Assembly (NCBI RefSeq): GCF_033898505.1
Contig: NZ_JAXAFK010000003.1
Span: 186,001 to 250,000 of the forward strand
DNA length: 64,000 nt
Source: Pectobacterium carotovorum
Lineage (GTDB): Bacteria; Pseudomonadota; Gammaproteobacteria; Enterobacterales; Enterobacteriaceae
Reading direction: 5' to 3'
Shown here: positions 24,805 through 33,891 of the stretch, piece by piece
Position numbering within the stretch: position 1 is the first letter of the stretch
Layout: the number at the start of each line of letters is the position of its first letter
The notes under the pieces: model-generated
Database searches by the model: none
What the model saw: only the letters and a program-made list of their open reading frames with translations
What the model was told of the DNA's origin: nothing
Program-made: the position numbers and the translations under genes

Positions 24805-25839
24805 ATGCACGTAAATATGACAAACAAAGAACCAAGAGAAAACGGCACACCACGCGGCATTGCACGGCCTACAACGCTTAACCGCTTCTCCATCGCGCCG
24901 ATGCTCGACTGGACCGATCGCCATTGCCGTTACTTCCTTCGCCAGTTGACTGGCCAGACGCTGCTGTATACCGAAATGGTGACGACGGGCGCGATTCTTC
25001 ATGGTAAAGGCGACTATCTGGCCTACAGCGAAGAAGAACATCCGCTGGCGCTACAGCTCGGCGGGAGCGATCCGCAAGCGCTGGCGCAATGTGCCAAACT
25101 GGCTGAGCAGCGCGGCTATGATGAAGTTAACCTGAACGTCGGCTGCCCGTCTGACCGTGTACAGAATGGCCGTTTCGGTGCCTGTCTGATGGGCGAAGCA
25201 GCGCTGGTGGCAGACTGCATCAAGGCGATGAAAGACAGTACCTCAATCCCGATTACGGTGAAAACCCGCATAGGCATTGACGATCAGGACAGCTATGAAT
25301 TCCTGTGCGACTTTATTCAAACCGTCGCTGAACGCGGCGAGTGCGATACCTTTATCGTCCACGCGCGCAAAGCCTGGCTATCGGGCCTTAGCCCAAAAGA
25401 GAATCGGGAAATTCCGCCGCTGGACTATCCGCGCGTTTATCAGCTCAAGCGCGATTTCCCCGCGCTCACCATCGCCATCAACGGTGGCGTCAAAACGCTG
25501 GAAGAAGCCAAAACGCACTTACAGCATCTGGATGGCGTGATGATGGGGCGTGAGGCATACCAGAACCCTGGGATTCTGGCGCAGGTTGACCGCGAACTGT
25601 TTGGCATCGACACCACCACGCCGGATCTGGCTGGCGTGGTACGTGCCATGTATCCCTATATCGAGCGCGAACTCTCCAATGGTGCAGCATTAGGCCACAT
25701 CACGCGCCACATGCTTGGCATGTTTCAGGGCATCCCCGGCGCGCGCCAGTGGCGACGCTACCTGAGTGAAAACGCCCACAAACCTGGTGCCGATGCGGCG
25801 GTGGTAGAACGTGCATTAGCGCTGGTTAATCTGGTTTAA
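24805..25839 (+). CDS. dusA: tRNA-dihydrouridine synthase A
   Basis: A 344-residue flavoenzyme that reduces U20/U20a of tRNA. The TIM barrel starts [16 protein letters not shown]; the catalytic Cys lies in [17 protein letters not shown]-binding segments include [10 protein letters not shown] and [14 protein letters not shown], then [13 protein letters not shown]. Length matches E. coli DusA. The first 25 residues ([18 protein letters not shown]) differ from enterobacterial DusA and come from the prophage side. Starts at 24,805 or 24,817 both lack a clear ribosome site, so expression after integration may be altered. Confidence 0.95.
   Translation: MHVNMTNKEPRENGTPRGIARPTTLNRFSIAPMLDWTDRHCRYFLRQLTGQTLLYTEMVTTGAILHGKGDYLAYSEEEHPLALQLGGSDPQALAQCAKLAEQRGYDEVNLNVGCPSDRVQNGRFGACLMGEAALVADCIKAMKDSTSIPITVKTRIGIDDQDSYEFLCDFIQTVAERGECDTFIVHARKAWLSGLSPKENREIPPLDYPRVYQLKRDFPALTIAINGGVKTLEEAKTHLQHLDGVMMGREAYQNPGILAQVDRELFGIDTTTPDLAGVVRAMYPYIERELSNGAALGHITRHMLGMFQGIPGARQWRRYLSENAHKPGADAAVVERALALVNLV
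24890..24930. other. Probable attachment site within dusA
   Basis: Elements with dusA-type integrases insert in the conserved 5' segment coding for the [14 protein letters not shown] region, here 24,890-24,930. Integration keeps dusA in frame by supplying a new 5' end. The partner copy lies outside the window, so the core cannot be delimited from this sequence alone. Confidence 0.5.
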
Positions 25840-25930
25840 AAAACACTAACAGTTAGTCTTTTTCATCAACTTTCTTTCTTTTCTCTTCCCGTCGCCGCTG
25901 ATAAATCAATCACTTACCAGCGGCACATCT

Positions 25931-25946
25931 TGGCACGATTCTTGTT
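25931..25946 (+). promoter_or_regulatory. Sigma-54 promoter of pspG
   Basis: TGGCACG, four bases, TTGTT: a match to the sigma-54 -24/-12 consensus with one deviation in the -12 part. It lies 184 bases ahead of pspG, which in E. coli is transcribed by sigma-54 with PspF. Confidence 0.8.
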
Positions 25947-25956
25947 ATAGCTTATG

Positions 25957-26083
<127 letters not shown>

Positions 26084-26129
26084 GCACGCAGAACTTTTCT
26101 CTGCGGTTTAACCGCTACAGGAGCGCACC

Positions 26130-26402
26130 ATGTTGGAAATTTTCTTCGTTATTGGCTTTTTTATCATGCTGATGCTGACGGGCGTGTCACTGCTGGGCGT
26201 CATTGCGGCACTGTTTGTGGCATCCCTTTTTATGCTGATTGGCGGGCTGTTTACCCTGGCGATAAAGGTGCTGCCGTGGCTGATTTTAGCCGTCGTGGTG
26301 GTATGGCTGTGGCGCAAATTTAGCGGGCGTCCCGTCTACAATTCGCATCGTTATACCTATCGAAAACACACTTATCGTCAACGCAACGGGAATGAGTGGT
26401 GA
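26130..26402 (+). CDS. pspG: Phage shock protein G
   Basis: A 90-residue inner-membrane protein with two hydrophobic segments (FFVIGFFIMLMLTGVSLLG and LPWLILAVVVVWLW) and a basic tyrosine-rich tail (SHRYTYRKHTYRQR). It is the PspF-dependent effector gene of the phage shock response to inner-membrane stress. CAGGAG lies before the ATG. The dusA-pspG order and the sigma-54 site upstream support the call. Confidence 0.93.
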   Translation: MLEIFFVIGFFIMLMLTGVSLLGVIAALFVASLFMLIGGLFTLAIKVLPWLILAVVVVWLWRKFSGRPVYNSHRYTYRKHTYRQRNGNEW

Positions 26403-26847
26403 TGCCAGAAAGGGAAAAATCTGGGTTACACAAAAATGAGTTTCGCGCAAAAATGACGGGCAAGGCCGTATTTAACACTACCTTGTTTCAATAAGGCCTG
26501 TTTTAGTACAAAAGTGTGCGCCAACAGATATTTTTTCCCGGATGTGGCTGCTAGGATGACGCCACAGTTTGACACCTGATTGTCGTTTAAAGAGTGAGCA
26601 AACTAAGCCAGTTAAATAAAACACGGTGGCAAGCAAGCCACACGATTTCATCATCGTCAGGGAAATAATAGCTGCACAGCGGCACCTTCGTGACGATCAC
26701 CACGCTGTACCCTACATACAGTCTGATGAAATTAGCGTAATGGCCAAGGCCTTTCAGGCAATAATACCGACTCTTCACGAGTCGGTATTATTGTCAGGCT
26801 CTGGCACTCAGCTCCAGCCGTTCGCCCGCACACCCCGTCACACCTCG
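26403..26847. other. Intergenic region pspG-P450 with one perfect hairpin
   Basis: No convincing gene in 445 bp. At 26,760-26,792 a perfect 14-bp inverted repeat (AATAATACCGACTC/GAGTCGGTATTATT, loop of five) sits 56 bases past the P450 stop and 360 past pspG. It lacks a long T run in either direction but is the likely bidirectional transcription end. A 63-residue minus-strand frame here has no ribosome site or recognisable content. Confidence 0.6.
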
Positions 26848-28236
26848 CTATTGCAGCGACTCGCGCTTGTGTAGCTTCACACGAAAACCCGATGGCGTTA
26901 CCGTAAAGGCGAAACTCTCCGTGACGGCCGATGCAGGCTGCTGCGCTTCTACGCGAAACCCGCTACACAGTGCATGAAACCCCAGTTTCACTTCCATTAA
27001 TGCCAGCGAGCGCCCGGGGCACAGTCGCGGCCCTCCGCCAAAGGGCTGAAGATCGGAAAAAGCCGCCTTTCCGCGCTCAAGCCATCGCTCAGGCACGAAA
27101 TCATAGGGCTGCTGAAATAACGCATCATCGAACCCGCTCGCATTCAGCATCAGCAGCAGAGGCGTCCCCTTTTTGATCAGGAAATCATCAATAACCGTGT
27201 TCTTCGTTGGCTCAAGGTACAGCAGCGGTGCAACGGGCTTGAGCCGCATCGATTCATACATCGCTGCTGTGAGCCAGGGCATACGCGGAAGCGGCCACGG
27301 AAGGATCGCGCCAGCCCCGTCAGCCGCCTCTTTGCACTCCTGAAACACGCACTCTTCTACCGAAGGTGCCGAGCAAAGCAGGAAACTCATCCAGGCAAGC
27401 GTATTCGCCGTCGTGTCCTCCCCCGCGAGAAGAAGCGTAATCGCATTCGCCACAATGTCGTCGTCTTTCAGCGTCTCGTCTTTTTTCTGCTCGGCGAGCA
27501 TCACCTGTAGCATATTCTCAGGCGTTTCCATTAATTGCGGGTTTAACCGAATGCGTTTCCGTTGGCGATAAATAAATTCATCAACGTATTCGCGAATCTG
27601 GCTCAAACTTGCATCAAACTGCTTATCTCGCTCTCTCCTGATGTATCGCCATAGAGGAAACAAAGCACTACTGCGCTCGTTAATCACGGGAAACAGACGA
27701 CGTAAACTTTGCGATAGCGGGTTATCCCCCTGCTCAAGCGTATTCACGTCTTCACCAAAAGCCAGTAATGACGTGATATCAACCGTGTAGCGCTTGAATT
27801 CCTCCACCAGCGCGACGGTCTCCCCGGTTTCAGCCAGCGCCGTAAAGCGGTCAGATAGCCGGGAGGTTACCTTTCTGAGACTGGGATAGAAATACTTCAG
27901 ATGAGCGGGCTGAAACATCGGTTCCGTCAGCCTGCGCTGATTCTCCCACCGTTTCCCTTCCGATGAGAAAACCCCGTTCAGCCCGGCTTCCTGAAAAACA
28001 GACTCAATGCTGTTGATACGCCGAAATTCGTCGGGGCGGGATTTCATGATGGTACGAATCCATTCGGCGTCAGCAATCACGATCGCGGACGTCAGCCCCA
28101 GCCTTAAGCGATAAAAACGGCCATACTGCGCTTTCCATCCCAGCATCTGTAAGTGGATGTCGCTTCGTTTTAAGTAATCAACATGTCCGAGAAGGCCTCG
28201 GGTCGGGGGCATTGGCAGGCGTTTGATGGATCTCAT
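26848..28236 (-). CDS. Cytochrome P450 monooxygenase
   Basis: A 462-residue class E-type P450. The I-helix oxygen motif is AGEDTT, the K-helix ExxR is ESMR in AAMYESMRLKPVAPL, the PERF-like motif is FVPERW, and the haem loop is FGGGPRLCPGRS with Cys 406. The start at 28,236 follows AAGGA; a longer frame to 28,293 is rejected. It has no membrane anchor. No ferredoxin or reductase gene is adjacent, so redox partners must lie elsewhere. P450s are uncommon in Enterobacterales; the gene is an insertion in the pspG-qorA backbone. Substrate unknown; fatty acid- or terpene-like substrates are possible. Confidence 0.93.
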   Translation of the reverse strand: MRSIKRLPMPPTRGLLGHVDYLKRSDIHLQMLGWKAQYGRFYRLRLGLTSAIVIADAEWIRTIMKSRPDEFRRINSIESVFQEAGLNGVFSSEGKRWENQRRLTEPMFQPAHLKYFYPSLRKVTSRLSDRFTALAETGETVALVEEFKRYTVDITSLLAFGEDVNTLEQGDNPLSQSLRRLFPVINERSSALFPLWRYIRRERDKQFDASLSQIREYVDEFIYRQRKRIRLNPQLMETPENMLQVMLAEQKKDETLKDDDIVANAITLLLAGEDTTANTLAWMSFLLCSAPSVEECVFQECKEAADGAGAILPWPLPRMPWLTAAMYESMRLKPVAPLLYLEPTKNTVIDDFLIKKGTPLLLMLNASGFDDALFQQPYDFVPERWLERGKAAFSDLQPFGGGPRLCPGRSLALMEVKLGFHALCSGFRVEAQQPASAVTESFAFTVTPSGFRVKLHKRESLQ

Positions 28237-28612
28237 ACTCACATCCTTCTTTAGTGTGTTCAAAGTCAGGCGAGAAATAGCCTGCGAAAACAACCATCGA
28301 GATAGCGAAGAGGTAAAGAGAGAGCCATTTTTTGAAAAAATGCCGTTTATTTATGCTTACCGCCGCACGCGAAACAAGCGAGCGGCGCGGCTGATTGGGA
28401 TAGCAATGATGTACGGCGCAGACAACGATTAAGACACAGCATCGGGATGACTGCCTGAGTCTATATTTTCGTCAAATCCTACAGAGGGGTGTTTAAGAAA
28501 CAAACAGTCCGTTTTGGTTTTTTTGTTAAGAAGTAATACCGTGACAGCCCTTTTCCCGCAGTAGGGAAAGCGGCGAGGTTATCGCGAGACGTGCGATAAC
28601 CTCATCACGTGA
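28237..28612. other. Intergenic region P450-qorA
   Basis: No gene seen. The P450 promoter should lie here. Features: a 17-base palindrome CATTTTTTGAAAAAATG at 28,326-28,342, and past the qorA stop an 11-bp perfect stem (GAGGTTATCGC/GCGATAACCTC, 28,575-28,603) followed by a second small hairpin, the probable end of qorA transcription. Confidence 0.5.
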
Positions 28613-29599
28613 TTAGCCCGGAATCAGCAGACATGACCCTTGTGTGCCACGGCTTTCCAGCGCCCGATGAGCCGCTTGCGCCTCCGGCAGCGCAAATTTC
28701 TGGCTCTGTGGCACGTCCACCGTAATCGCTCCGCTGGCGATCAGTGAAAAGAGTTCATTGCTGGCCTGTTCCAGTTCAGCACGATTGGTGACGTAACCAA
28801 ACAGCGACGGACGTGTGACGTATAGCGACCCCTTCTGGTTCAGAATCCCCAGATTGACGCCGGTGACGGGCCCAGACGCATTGCCGAAGCTGACCATCAA
28901 TCCACGGCGGCGCAGGCTATCGAGCGAGGCTTCCCAGGTATCTTTCCCGACCGAGTCATACACGACGTTCACCTTCTGCCCATCGGTCAGTTCCGCAACG
29001 CGCTGTGCAATGTTCTCGGTACGGTAATTAATGGTTGCCCAGGCACCCGCTTGTTTTGCCCGCTCCGCTTTCTCATCGGAGCCCACCGTCCCGATCAGCT
29101 TCGCCCCCAGCGCCTTCGCCCACTGGCAGGCGATCAGCCCAACGCCGCCCGCTGCGGCATGGAACAGGAAGACCTCATTCGGTTTGATTTCATACGTCTG
29201 ACGCAGCAGGTAGTAAACCGTCAGTCCTTTCAGGAAAGAGGCCGCCGCCTGCTCAAAGCTGATGGCATCCGGCAGCAGCGCAACTTTCTCCGCGACCACG
29301 TTATGTACCTCGCTATACGCGCCCAGCCCGGACTGCGCATACACGACGCGATCGCCGACTTTCAGCACGCTAACCCCTGCCCCGACTTTCGTCACGACGC
29401 CCGCCGCTTCGGTTCCCAGCCCGGACGGTAAATCCGGCACCGGATACAAACCGCTGCGAATATAGGTATCAATAAAATTAATGCCAATGGCGCGGTTCTC
29501 AACCTGAACCTCTCCCGCTGCGGGTTCGGCAGGCGTGAAATCCACATATTGCAGAACCTCAGGGCCACCATAAGCCCGGAACTGAACGCGTTTTGCCAT
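28613..29599 (-). CDS. qorA: NADPH:quinone oxidoreductase
   Basis: A 328-residue zeta-crystallin-type reductase without the zinc of alcohol dehydrogenases. Motifs: GLGTEAAGVVTKVGAGV and the nucleotide-binding AAAGGVGLIACQWAKALGA. Length and order next to dnaB match E. coli qorA. It carries out NADPH-dependent quinone reduction in the cytoplasm. It is divergent from dnaB, with an ERIC element between. Confidence 0.94.
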   Translation of the reverse strand: MAKRVQFRAYGGPEVLQYVDFTPAEPAAGEVQVENRAIGINFIDTYIRSGLYPVPDLPSGLGTEAAGVVTKVGAGVSVLKVGDRVVYAQSGLGAYSEVHNVVAEKVALLPDAISFEQAAASFLKGLTVYYLLRQTYEIKPNEVFLFHAAAGGVGLIACQWAKALGAKLIGTVGSDEKAERAKQAGAWATINYRTENIAQRVAELTDGQKVNVVYDSVGKDTWEASLDSLRRRGLMVSFGNASGPVTGVNLGILNQKGSLYVTRPSLFGYVTNRAELEQASNELFSLIASGAITVDVPQSQKFALPEAQAAHRALESRGTQGSCLLIPG

Positions 29600-29644
29600 G
29601 TTATCTCCTTAATCGTGACGGGTTCATCGTCTCTCTATAATACG

Positions 29645-29771
29645 TATACCCTAAATAATTCGAGTTTCAGGCAGGCGGCAAGCGAGGGAGTCCCGATGAG
29701 CTTACATCGGTAAGTGATTCGGGCGACTAAACGCAGCCAACGCACATGCAACTTGAAGTATGACGGGTATA
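29645..29771. repeat. ERIC element 2 (127 bp)
   Basis: 127 bp from TATACCC to GGGTATA, with GATGAGCTTACATCGGTAAG at the centre. Nearly identical to the copy at 25,957-26,083. It fills most of the qorA-dnaB intergenic region. Confidence 0.93.
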
Positions 29772-29847
29772 TTGTGTTATTTCGGACGTGTGGCATATAC
29801 AATGCCCCCTAATCCAATGGCAAATCAACCGGTAAAGAACCCGTTTC

Positions 29848-31254
29848 ATGGCAGAGAAAAGACCCACCAATAAATCGAATGAACCCCGTGACCGCCAGAT
29901 GGAAGGTCTGAAACTTCCGCCACATTCGCTGGAAGCGGAGCAATCGGTATTGGGTGGCCTGATGCTCGACAATGAACGCTGGGATAATGTCGCCGAGCGT
30001 GTTGTCGCGAACGACTTCTATAACCGCGCCCACCGCCTAATCTTCACCGAGATGCAGCGCCTGCTCGAAATGAGCAAACCGATCGACCTGATTACGCTGT
30101 CCGAATCGCTCGAACTGCAAGGTTCACTGGAATCCGCCGGTGGCTTCGCCTATCTTGCCGAACTGGCAAAAAACACCCCGAGTGCCGCGAATATCGGGGC
30201 CTACGCTGATATCGTGCGCGAGCGCGCCGTGGTGCGTGAAATGATCTCCGTCGCCAATGAGATCGCTGATGCCGGTTACGATCCACAGGGGCGCAGCAGT
30301 GAAGATCTGCTCGATCTGGCGGAATCCCGCGTCTTCCAGATCGCCGAAAACCGCGCCAGCAAAGATGAAGGCCCGAAAAGCATCGACCGTATTCTGGAAG
30401 ATACCGTTTCCCGTATCGAGCAGCTGTATCAACGCCCGCACGACGGCGTAACCGGCGTGTCTACCGGCTATCAGGATCTGGATAAAAAGACTGCTGGCTT
30501 GCAAAAATCTGACCTGATCATCGTCGCCGCACGTCCATCGATGGGTAAAACCACCTTCGCGATGAACCTGTGTGAAAACGCGGCGATGATGCAGGATAAA
30601 CCAGTCTTGATCTTCAGTTTGGAGATGCCCGGCGAACAGATCATGATGCGTATGCTTGCGTCGCTCTCCCGCGTGGATCAGACGCGTATTCGTACCGGTC
30701 AGTTGGACGATGAAGACTGGGCGCGTATTTCCAGCACCATGGGGATCCTGCTGGAAAAGCGCAACATGTACATCGATGATTCCTCCGGCCTGACGCCAAC
30801 CGAAGTGCGTTCCCGCGCCCGCCGCGTGTTCCGTGAACATGACGGCCTGAGCCTGATCATGATCGACTACCTGCAATTGATGCGCGTGCCGTCGTTGTCC
30901 GACAACCGTACGCTGGAAATTGCGGAAATCTCCCGCTCGCTCAAAGCGCTGGCAAAAGAATTGCAGGTTCCGGTTGTCGCCCTGTCGCAGCTTAACCGTA
31001 GTCTGGAACAGCGCGCCGATAAGCGCCCGGTTAACTCGGATCTGCGTGAATCCGGTTCTATCGAGCAGGATGCCGACCTGATTATGTTTATCTATCGTGA
31101 TGAGGTTTATCACGAAAACAGCGATCTGAAAGGCATCGCTGAAATCATTCTGGGGAAACAGCGTAACGGTCCGATTGGTTCCGTGCGTTTGACCTTTAAC
31201 GGGCAGTGGTCGCGCTTTGATAACTATGCCGGCCCACAATATGACGATGAATAA
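29848..31254 (+). CDS. dnaB: Replicative DNA helicase DnaB
   Basis: A 468-residue hexameric helicase of the chromosomal replisome. The N-terminal domain starts PPHSLEAEQSVLGGLMLDN; Walker A is ARPSMGKTTFAMN, Walker B LIMIDYLQLM, and the Arg-finger region is LRESGSIEQDADLIMFIYRD. Length and the order qorA-dnaB-alr match E. coli. A long antisense frame across it is a codon-bias shadow. Confidence 0.97.
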   Translation: MAEKRPTNKSNEPRDRQMEGLKLPPHSLEAEQSVLGGLMLDNERWDNVAERVVANDFYNRAHRLIFTEMQRLLEMSKPIDLITLSESLELQGSLESAGGFAYLAELAKNTPSAANIGAYADIVRERAVVREMISVANEIADAGYDPQGRSSEDLLDLAESRVFQIAENRASKDEGPKSIDRILEDTVSRIEQLYQRPHDGVTGVSTGYQDLDKKTAGLQKSDLIIVAARPSMGKTTFAMNLCENAAMMQDKPVLIFSLEMPGEQIMMRMLASLSRVDQTRIRTGQLDDEDWARISSTMGILLEKRNMYIDDSSGLTPTEVRSRARRVFREHDGLSLIMIDYLQLMRVPSLSDNRTLEIAEISRSLKALAKELQVPVVALSQLNRSLEQRADKRPVNSDLRESGSIEQDADLIMFIYRDEVYHENSDLKGIAEIILGKQRNGPIGSVRLTFNGQWSRFDNYAGPQYDDE

Positions 31255-31295
31255 CGCAGCGCTCAGCAATGACAACACTGCACTAAGGAACAAGA

Positions 31296-32378
31296 ATGAA
31301 AACGGCAACTGCCGTCATTAACCGGCGAGCTTTGCGCCACAACCTGCAACGTATCCGCCAGCTCGCGCCTGGCAGTCAGGTCGTTGCCGTCGTGAAAGCC
31401 AATGCCTACGGCCACGGCATGATCGAAGCTGCCCATACCTTTTGCGACGCTGATTGCTACGGCGTCGCACGCCTCTCCGAAGCGCTGGCGCTACGCGCCG
31501 CGGGCATCACCAAGCCCATCGTCCTGCTGGAAGGCTTTTTCTCCGCAGACGACCTCCCGCTTCTGGTGGAGCACCAGTTAGAAACCGCCGTTCACAGCCC
31601 TGAACAGCTTGCTGCGCTGGAGCAGGCCACTCTGCCACAGCCGATCCCTGTGTGGATGAAACTGGATAGCGGCATGCACCGCCTTGGCGTTCTGCCGGAA
31701 CACGCCGATGCGTTTTGGCAACACCTGACGGAATGCCGCAATGTGGTGCAGCCAGTCAATATCATGAGCCACTTTTGCCGCGCCGATGAACCCGAAGCGG
31801 GAACCACCGAACGCCAGCTAGCCTGCTTCGATGCCTTTACGCAGGGTAAACCCGGCGCACAGTCCATTGCGGCCTCCGGCGGTATTCTGCTGTGGCCGCA
31901 GTCGCACCGCGATCGCGTTCGTCCCGGCATTATTCTCTATGGCGTGTCGCCGCTGGATAACGAAGACGCCGCACATTTCGGCTTCCAGCCAGCGATGACC
32001 TTTACGTCTCACCTGATCGCGGTACGCGAACACAACTCAGGCGAATCGGTCGGTTACGGCGGCACCTGGACCAGCCCGCGCAATACCCGTCTGGGCGTGG
32101 TCGCCGTCGGCTACGGCGATGGCTACCCGCGCTGCGCGCCAGCCGGTACGCCTGTGCTCGTCAATGGTCGCGAAGTACCGCTTTCCGGCCGCGTGTCGAT
32201 GGATATGATCACAGTGGATTTAGGGCCGGATGCGCAGGACAAGGTCGGCGATGAGGTCATCCTGTGGGGGCCGACGCTACCGGTTGAACGTATTGCTGCG
32301 CATACAGGCGCCAGCGCCTACGAACTGATTACGCGCTTAACCCAGCGCACCGTATTGGAATACGTCGACGGTGAGTAA
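31296..32378 (+). CDS. alr: Alanine racemase, biosynthetic
   Basis: A 360-residue PLP enzyme that makes D-alanine for peptidoglycan. The PLP lysine is in [12 protein letters not shown] (near residue 34); the second catalytic Tyr is in [13 protein letters not shown] and neighbouring segments ([11 protein letters not shown]). It follows dnaB by 41 bases with AAGGAACAAG ahead of the ATG. It overlaps the next gene by eight bases. Confidence 0.96.
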   Translation: MKTATAVINRRALRHNLQRIRQLAPGSQVVAVVKANAYGHGMIEAAHTFCDADCYGVARLSEALALRAAGITKPIVLLEGFFSADDLPLLVEHQLETAVHSPEQLAALEQATLPQPIPVWMKLDSGMHRLGVLPEHADAFWQHLTECRNVVQPVNIMSHFCRADEPEAGTTERQLACFDAFTQGKPGAQSIAASGGILLWPQSHRDRVRPGIILYGVSPLDNEDAAHFGFQPAMTFTSHLIAVREHNSGESVGYGGTWTSPRNTRLGVVAVGYGDGYPRCAPAGTPVLVNGREVPLSGRVSMDMITVDLGPDAQDKVGDEVILWGPTLPVERIAAHTGASAYELITRLTQRTVLEYVDGE

Positions 32379-33012
32379 AAACGGACTGGTTGGTTTTTAT
32401 CGGCAGACTCATGGCTTGCCGGCTTTCAGACGGGTTATCTACTATGCGGCAAGCTGGTTTGCCGCATCCGCTATCCTGACGCTGTTTGCCTTCATTAATT
32501 ACTCTACCCTGAAACCGACGGATGTCGGCGGCACGCTGTTTGGCGGCATGTTTAGCGCGATGTTCGATCTGATTTACTGGTCTTTTGCTGCGTCGGGATT
32601 CTGCTTTCTGGCGCTCTTTCGGCTCTCGGGATGGCGTGTTGCCTGGGTACTTGCGGGACTGGTACAAATCGGCATCAGCGCCCTGTGGCGGGTTCAATAT
32701 TGGCAGGAGTATGAAAACGACAATGTGATTCTCTCACCCATGCCCGGTGAACTGTATGTTTCCATGCTGGTAGGCGCAGGCATGGCCGCTATCGGCATCG
32801 TGAAATATCGACACGCGCGGCACAACCCAGTCGCTCCACGCCCAACGTATGCTAAAGCCGTCGCTGCATTGCTATTGATCGCGCTTTATCTCGCGCTTCC
32901 GTTGCATCTCTACCTACGTGAACCCCTTCCCTACTGCGCCTTTAGTCCTGACGGGCAGCAGTTAAGTGTCTGTCTGGGAGACAATGACGAACGGATCATC
33001 ATTGCTGACTGA
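32371..33012 (+). CDS. Unknown membrane protein, 213 residues
   Basis: Not recognised. It starts with GTG inside the last codons of alr (overlap of eight bases), so it is coupled to it. About five membrane helices: [62 protein letters not shown] and [18 protein letters not shown], then a short hydrophilic tail with two Cys ([17 protein letters not shown]). The tail probably faces the periplasm. The role is unknown; coupling with alr does not in itself prove a cell-wall function. Confidence 0.8.
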   Translation: MSKNGLVGFYRQTHGLPAFRRVIYYAASWFAASAILTLFAFINYSTLKPTDVGGTLFGGMFSAMFDLIYWSFAASGFCFLALFRLSGWRVAWVLAGLVQIGISALWRVQYWQEYENDNVILSPMPGELYVSMLVGAGMAAIGIVKYRHARHNPVAPRPTYAKAVAALLLIALYLALPLHLYLREPLPYCAFSPDGQQLSVCLGDNDERIIIAD

Positions 33013-33089
33013 GCCTCATGCAGAGCATTTTGCGCGGCAGAACGGTCGCCAGCAGTAACTGGCGCCGTTCATTGACGAGATATCGCCTC

Positions 33090-33851
33090 TTACGGTGCCA
33101 CAGCCAACCACTCACCGACGATCTTTTGGTATTCTCCCGTCGCTTTGGTCAGATGTAGCCATTGATCGACATAAAGTTTCCAGCTCATATCATCACGAGG
33201 CAGCATGTAGGCTTTTTCACCGTATTGCAGCGGCTGAGCAGGGTTAATCGCACACAGTTCAGGATGCTGTTTCTGCTGAAATAAAGCCTCGGACGCCTCT
33301 GTGATCATCACATCCGCTTTTTTGTCCACCAGTTGCTGAAAAATCGTCACGTTGTCATGCAGTGTTAATGCAGCTTGCGGTAAAAAGGCATGAGCAAAAG
33401 CCTCATTGGTGCCGCCCGCGGGTTCGATTAATCGCACCGTCGGGCGATTAAGCTGCTCAATAGTTTGGTAACGATCCTTGTTCTCACAGCGAACCAGCGG
33501 TATCTTGCCGTCCACATCTAACGGTTGGGTAAAGAACACATTCTTTTGTCGCTGTAAGGTAACGGAAATCCCCCCCATCGCGATATCACATTTTCCCGCC
33601 TGAAAGTCCGTCATCAGCGTTTTCCAGGTGGTTTGTACCCAGTTAAGTTTTACACCCAGACTTTTTGCCAGTGACTCCGCCATGGAGATATCAATCCCTT
33701 CATAGCCACCGTCTGAGCGTAAGAACGAATAGGGCTTGTAATCCCCTGTCGTGCAGACAGTTAACACACCTTGCTGCTGAACGGCATCCAGATGCGACTG
33801 CGCACTCGCTCCCCCAGCGACCAGTAATAACGCCAACCAACACTTTTTCAT
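33090..33851 (-). CDS. Periplasmic cyclohexadienyl (prephenate/arogenate) dehydratase, PheC-like
   Basis: A 253-residue protein with a signal peptide (MKKCWLALLLVAGGASAQS) and a type 3 solute-binding fold. It matches PheC rather than an ordinary amino acid-binding protein in GDYKPYSFLRSDGGYEGIDI, DIAMGGISVTLQRQK, EPAGGTNEAFA, HPELCAINPAQPLQYGEKAY and LPRDDMSWKLYVDQWLH. PheC converts prephenate to phenylpyruvate or arogenate to phenylalanine in the periplasm. It is followed upstream by an aromatic transporter on the same strand, which fits a route making Phe outside the membrane and importing it. An alternative is a binding protein of an ABC importer, but no permease is adjacent. Confidence 0.78.
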   Translation of the reverse strand: MKKCWLALLLVAGGASAQSHLDAVQQQGVLTVCTTGDYKPYSFLRSDGGYEGIDISMAESLAKSLGVKLNWVQTTWKTLMTDFQAGKCDIAMGGISVTLQRQKNVFFTQPLDVDGKIPLVRCENKDRYQTIEQLNRPTVRLIEPAGGTNEAFAHAFLPQAALTLHDNVTIFQQLVDKKADVMITEASEALFQQKQHPELCAINPAQPLQYGEKAYMLPRDDMSWKLYVDQWLHLTKATGEYQKIVGEWLAVAP

Positions 33852-33891
33852 TACGTTCCCCTGTCAATGTATACCGATAAAACACCTGATA

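Larger units (their letters stand above)
1..24900. mobile_element. Lambdoid prophage in dusA (partial, one end in window)
   Basis: Contiguous phage genes run from the left window edge to the integrase at 23,632-24,720, which abuts dusA. The order (integrase, early genes, CI/Cro switch, replication genes, Q, lysis cassette, terminases, head genes) is that of a lambdoid temperate phage. Gene overlaps of the ATGA and GTGA kind are intact throughout the early and replication blocks, and I saw no broken phage gene, so the visible part looks functional. Tail genes and the second attachment site lie outside the window. The right boundary is placed inside the first codons of dusA by inference from the known preference of dusA-type integrases. 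Confidence 0.9.

Noticed and set aside
26587..26778. 63-residue minus-strand frame between pspG and the P450
   Set aside because: No ribosome site, crosses the perfect hairpin at 26,760, no recognisable content.
28326..28342. 17-base palindrome CATTTTTTGAAAAAATG as an operator
   Set aside because: Made of A and T runs, single copy, about 90 bp from the P450 start; too weak alone.
30124..31308. 394-residue frame antisense to dnaB
   Set aside because: Shadow of high-GC codon use in dnaB; no ribosome site and His/Gln-rich nonsense composition.
33090..33851. Plain amino acid-binding protein of an ABC importer
   Set aside because: No ABC permease or ATPase is adjacent, and the C-terminal segments follow PheC; kept only as an alternative.
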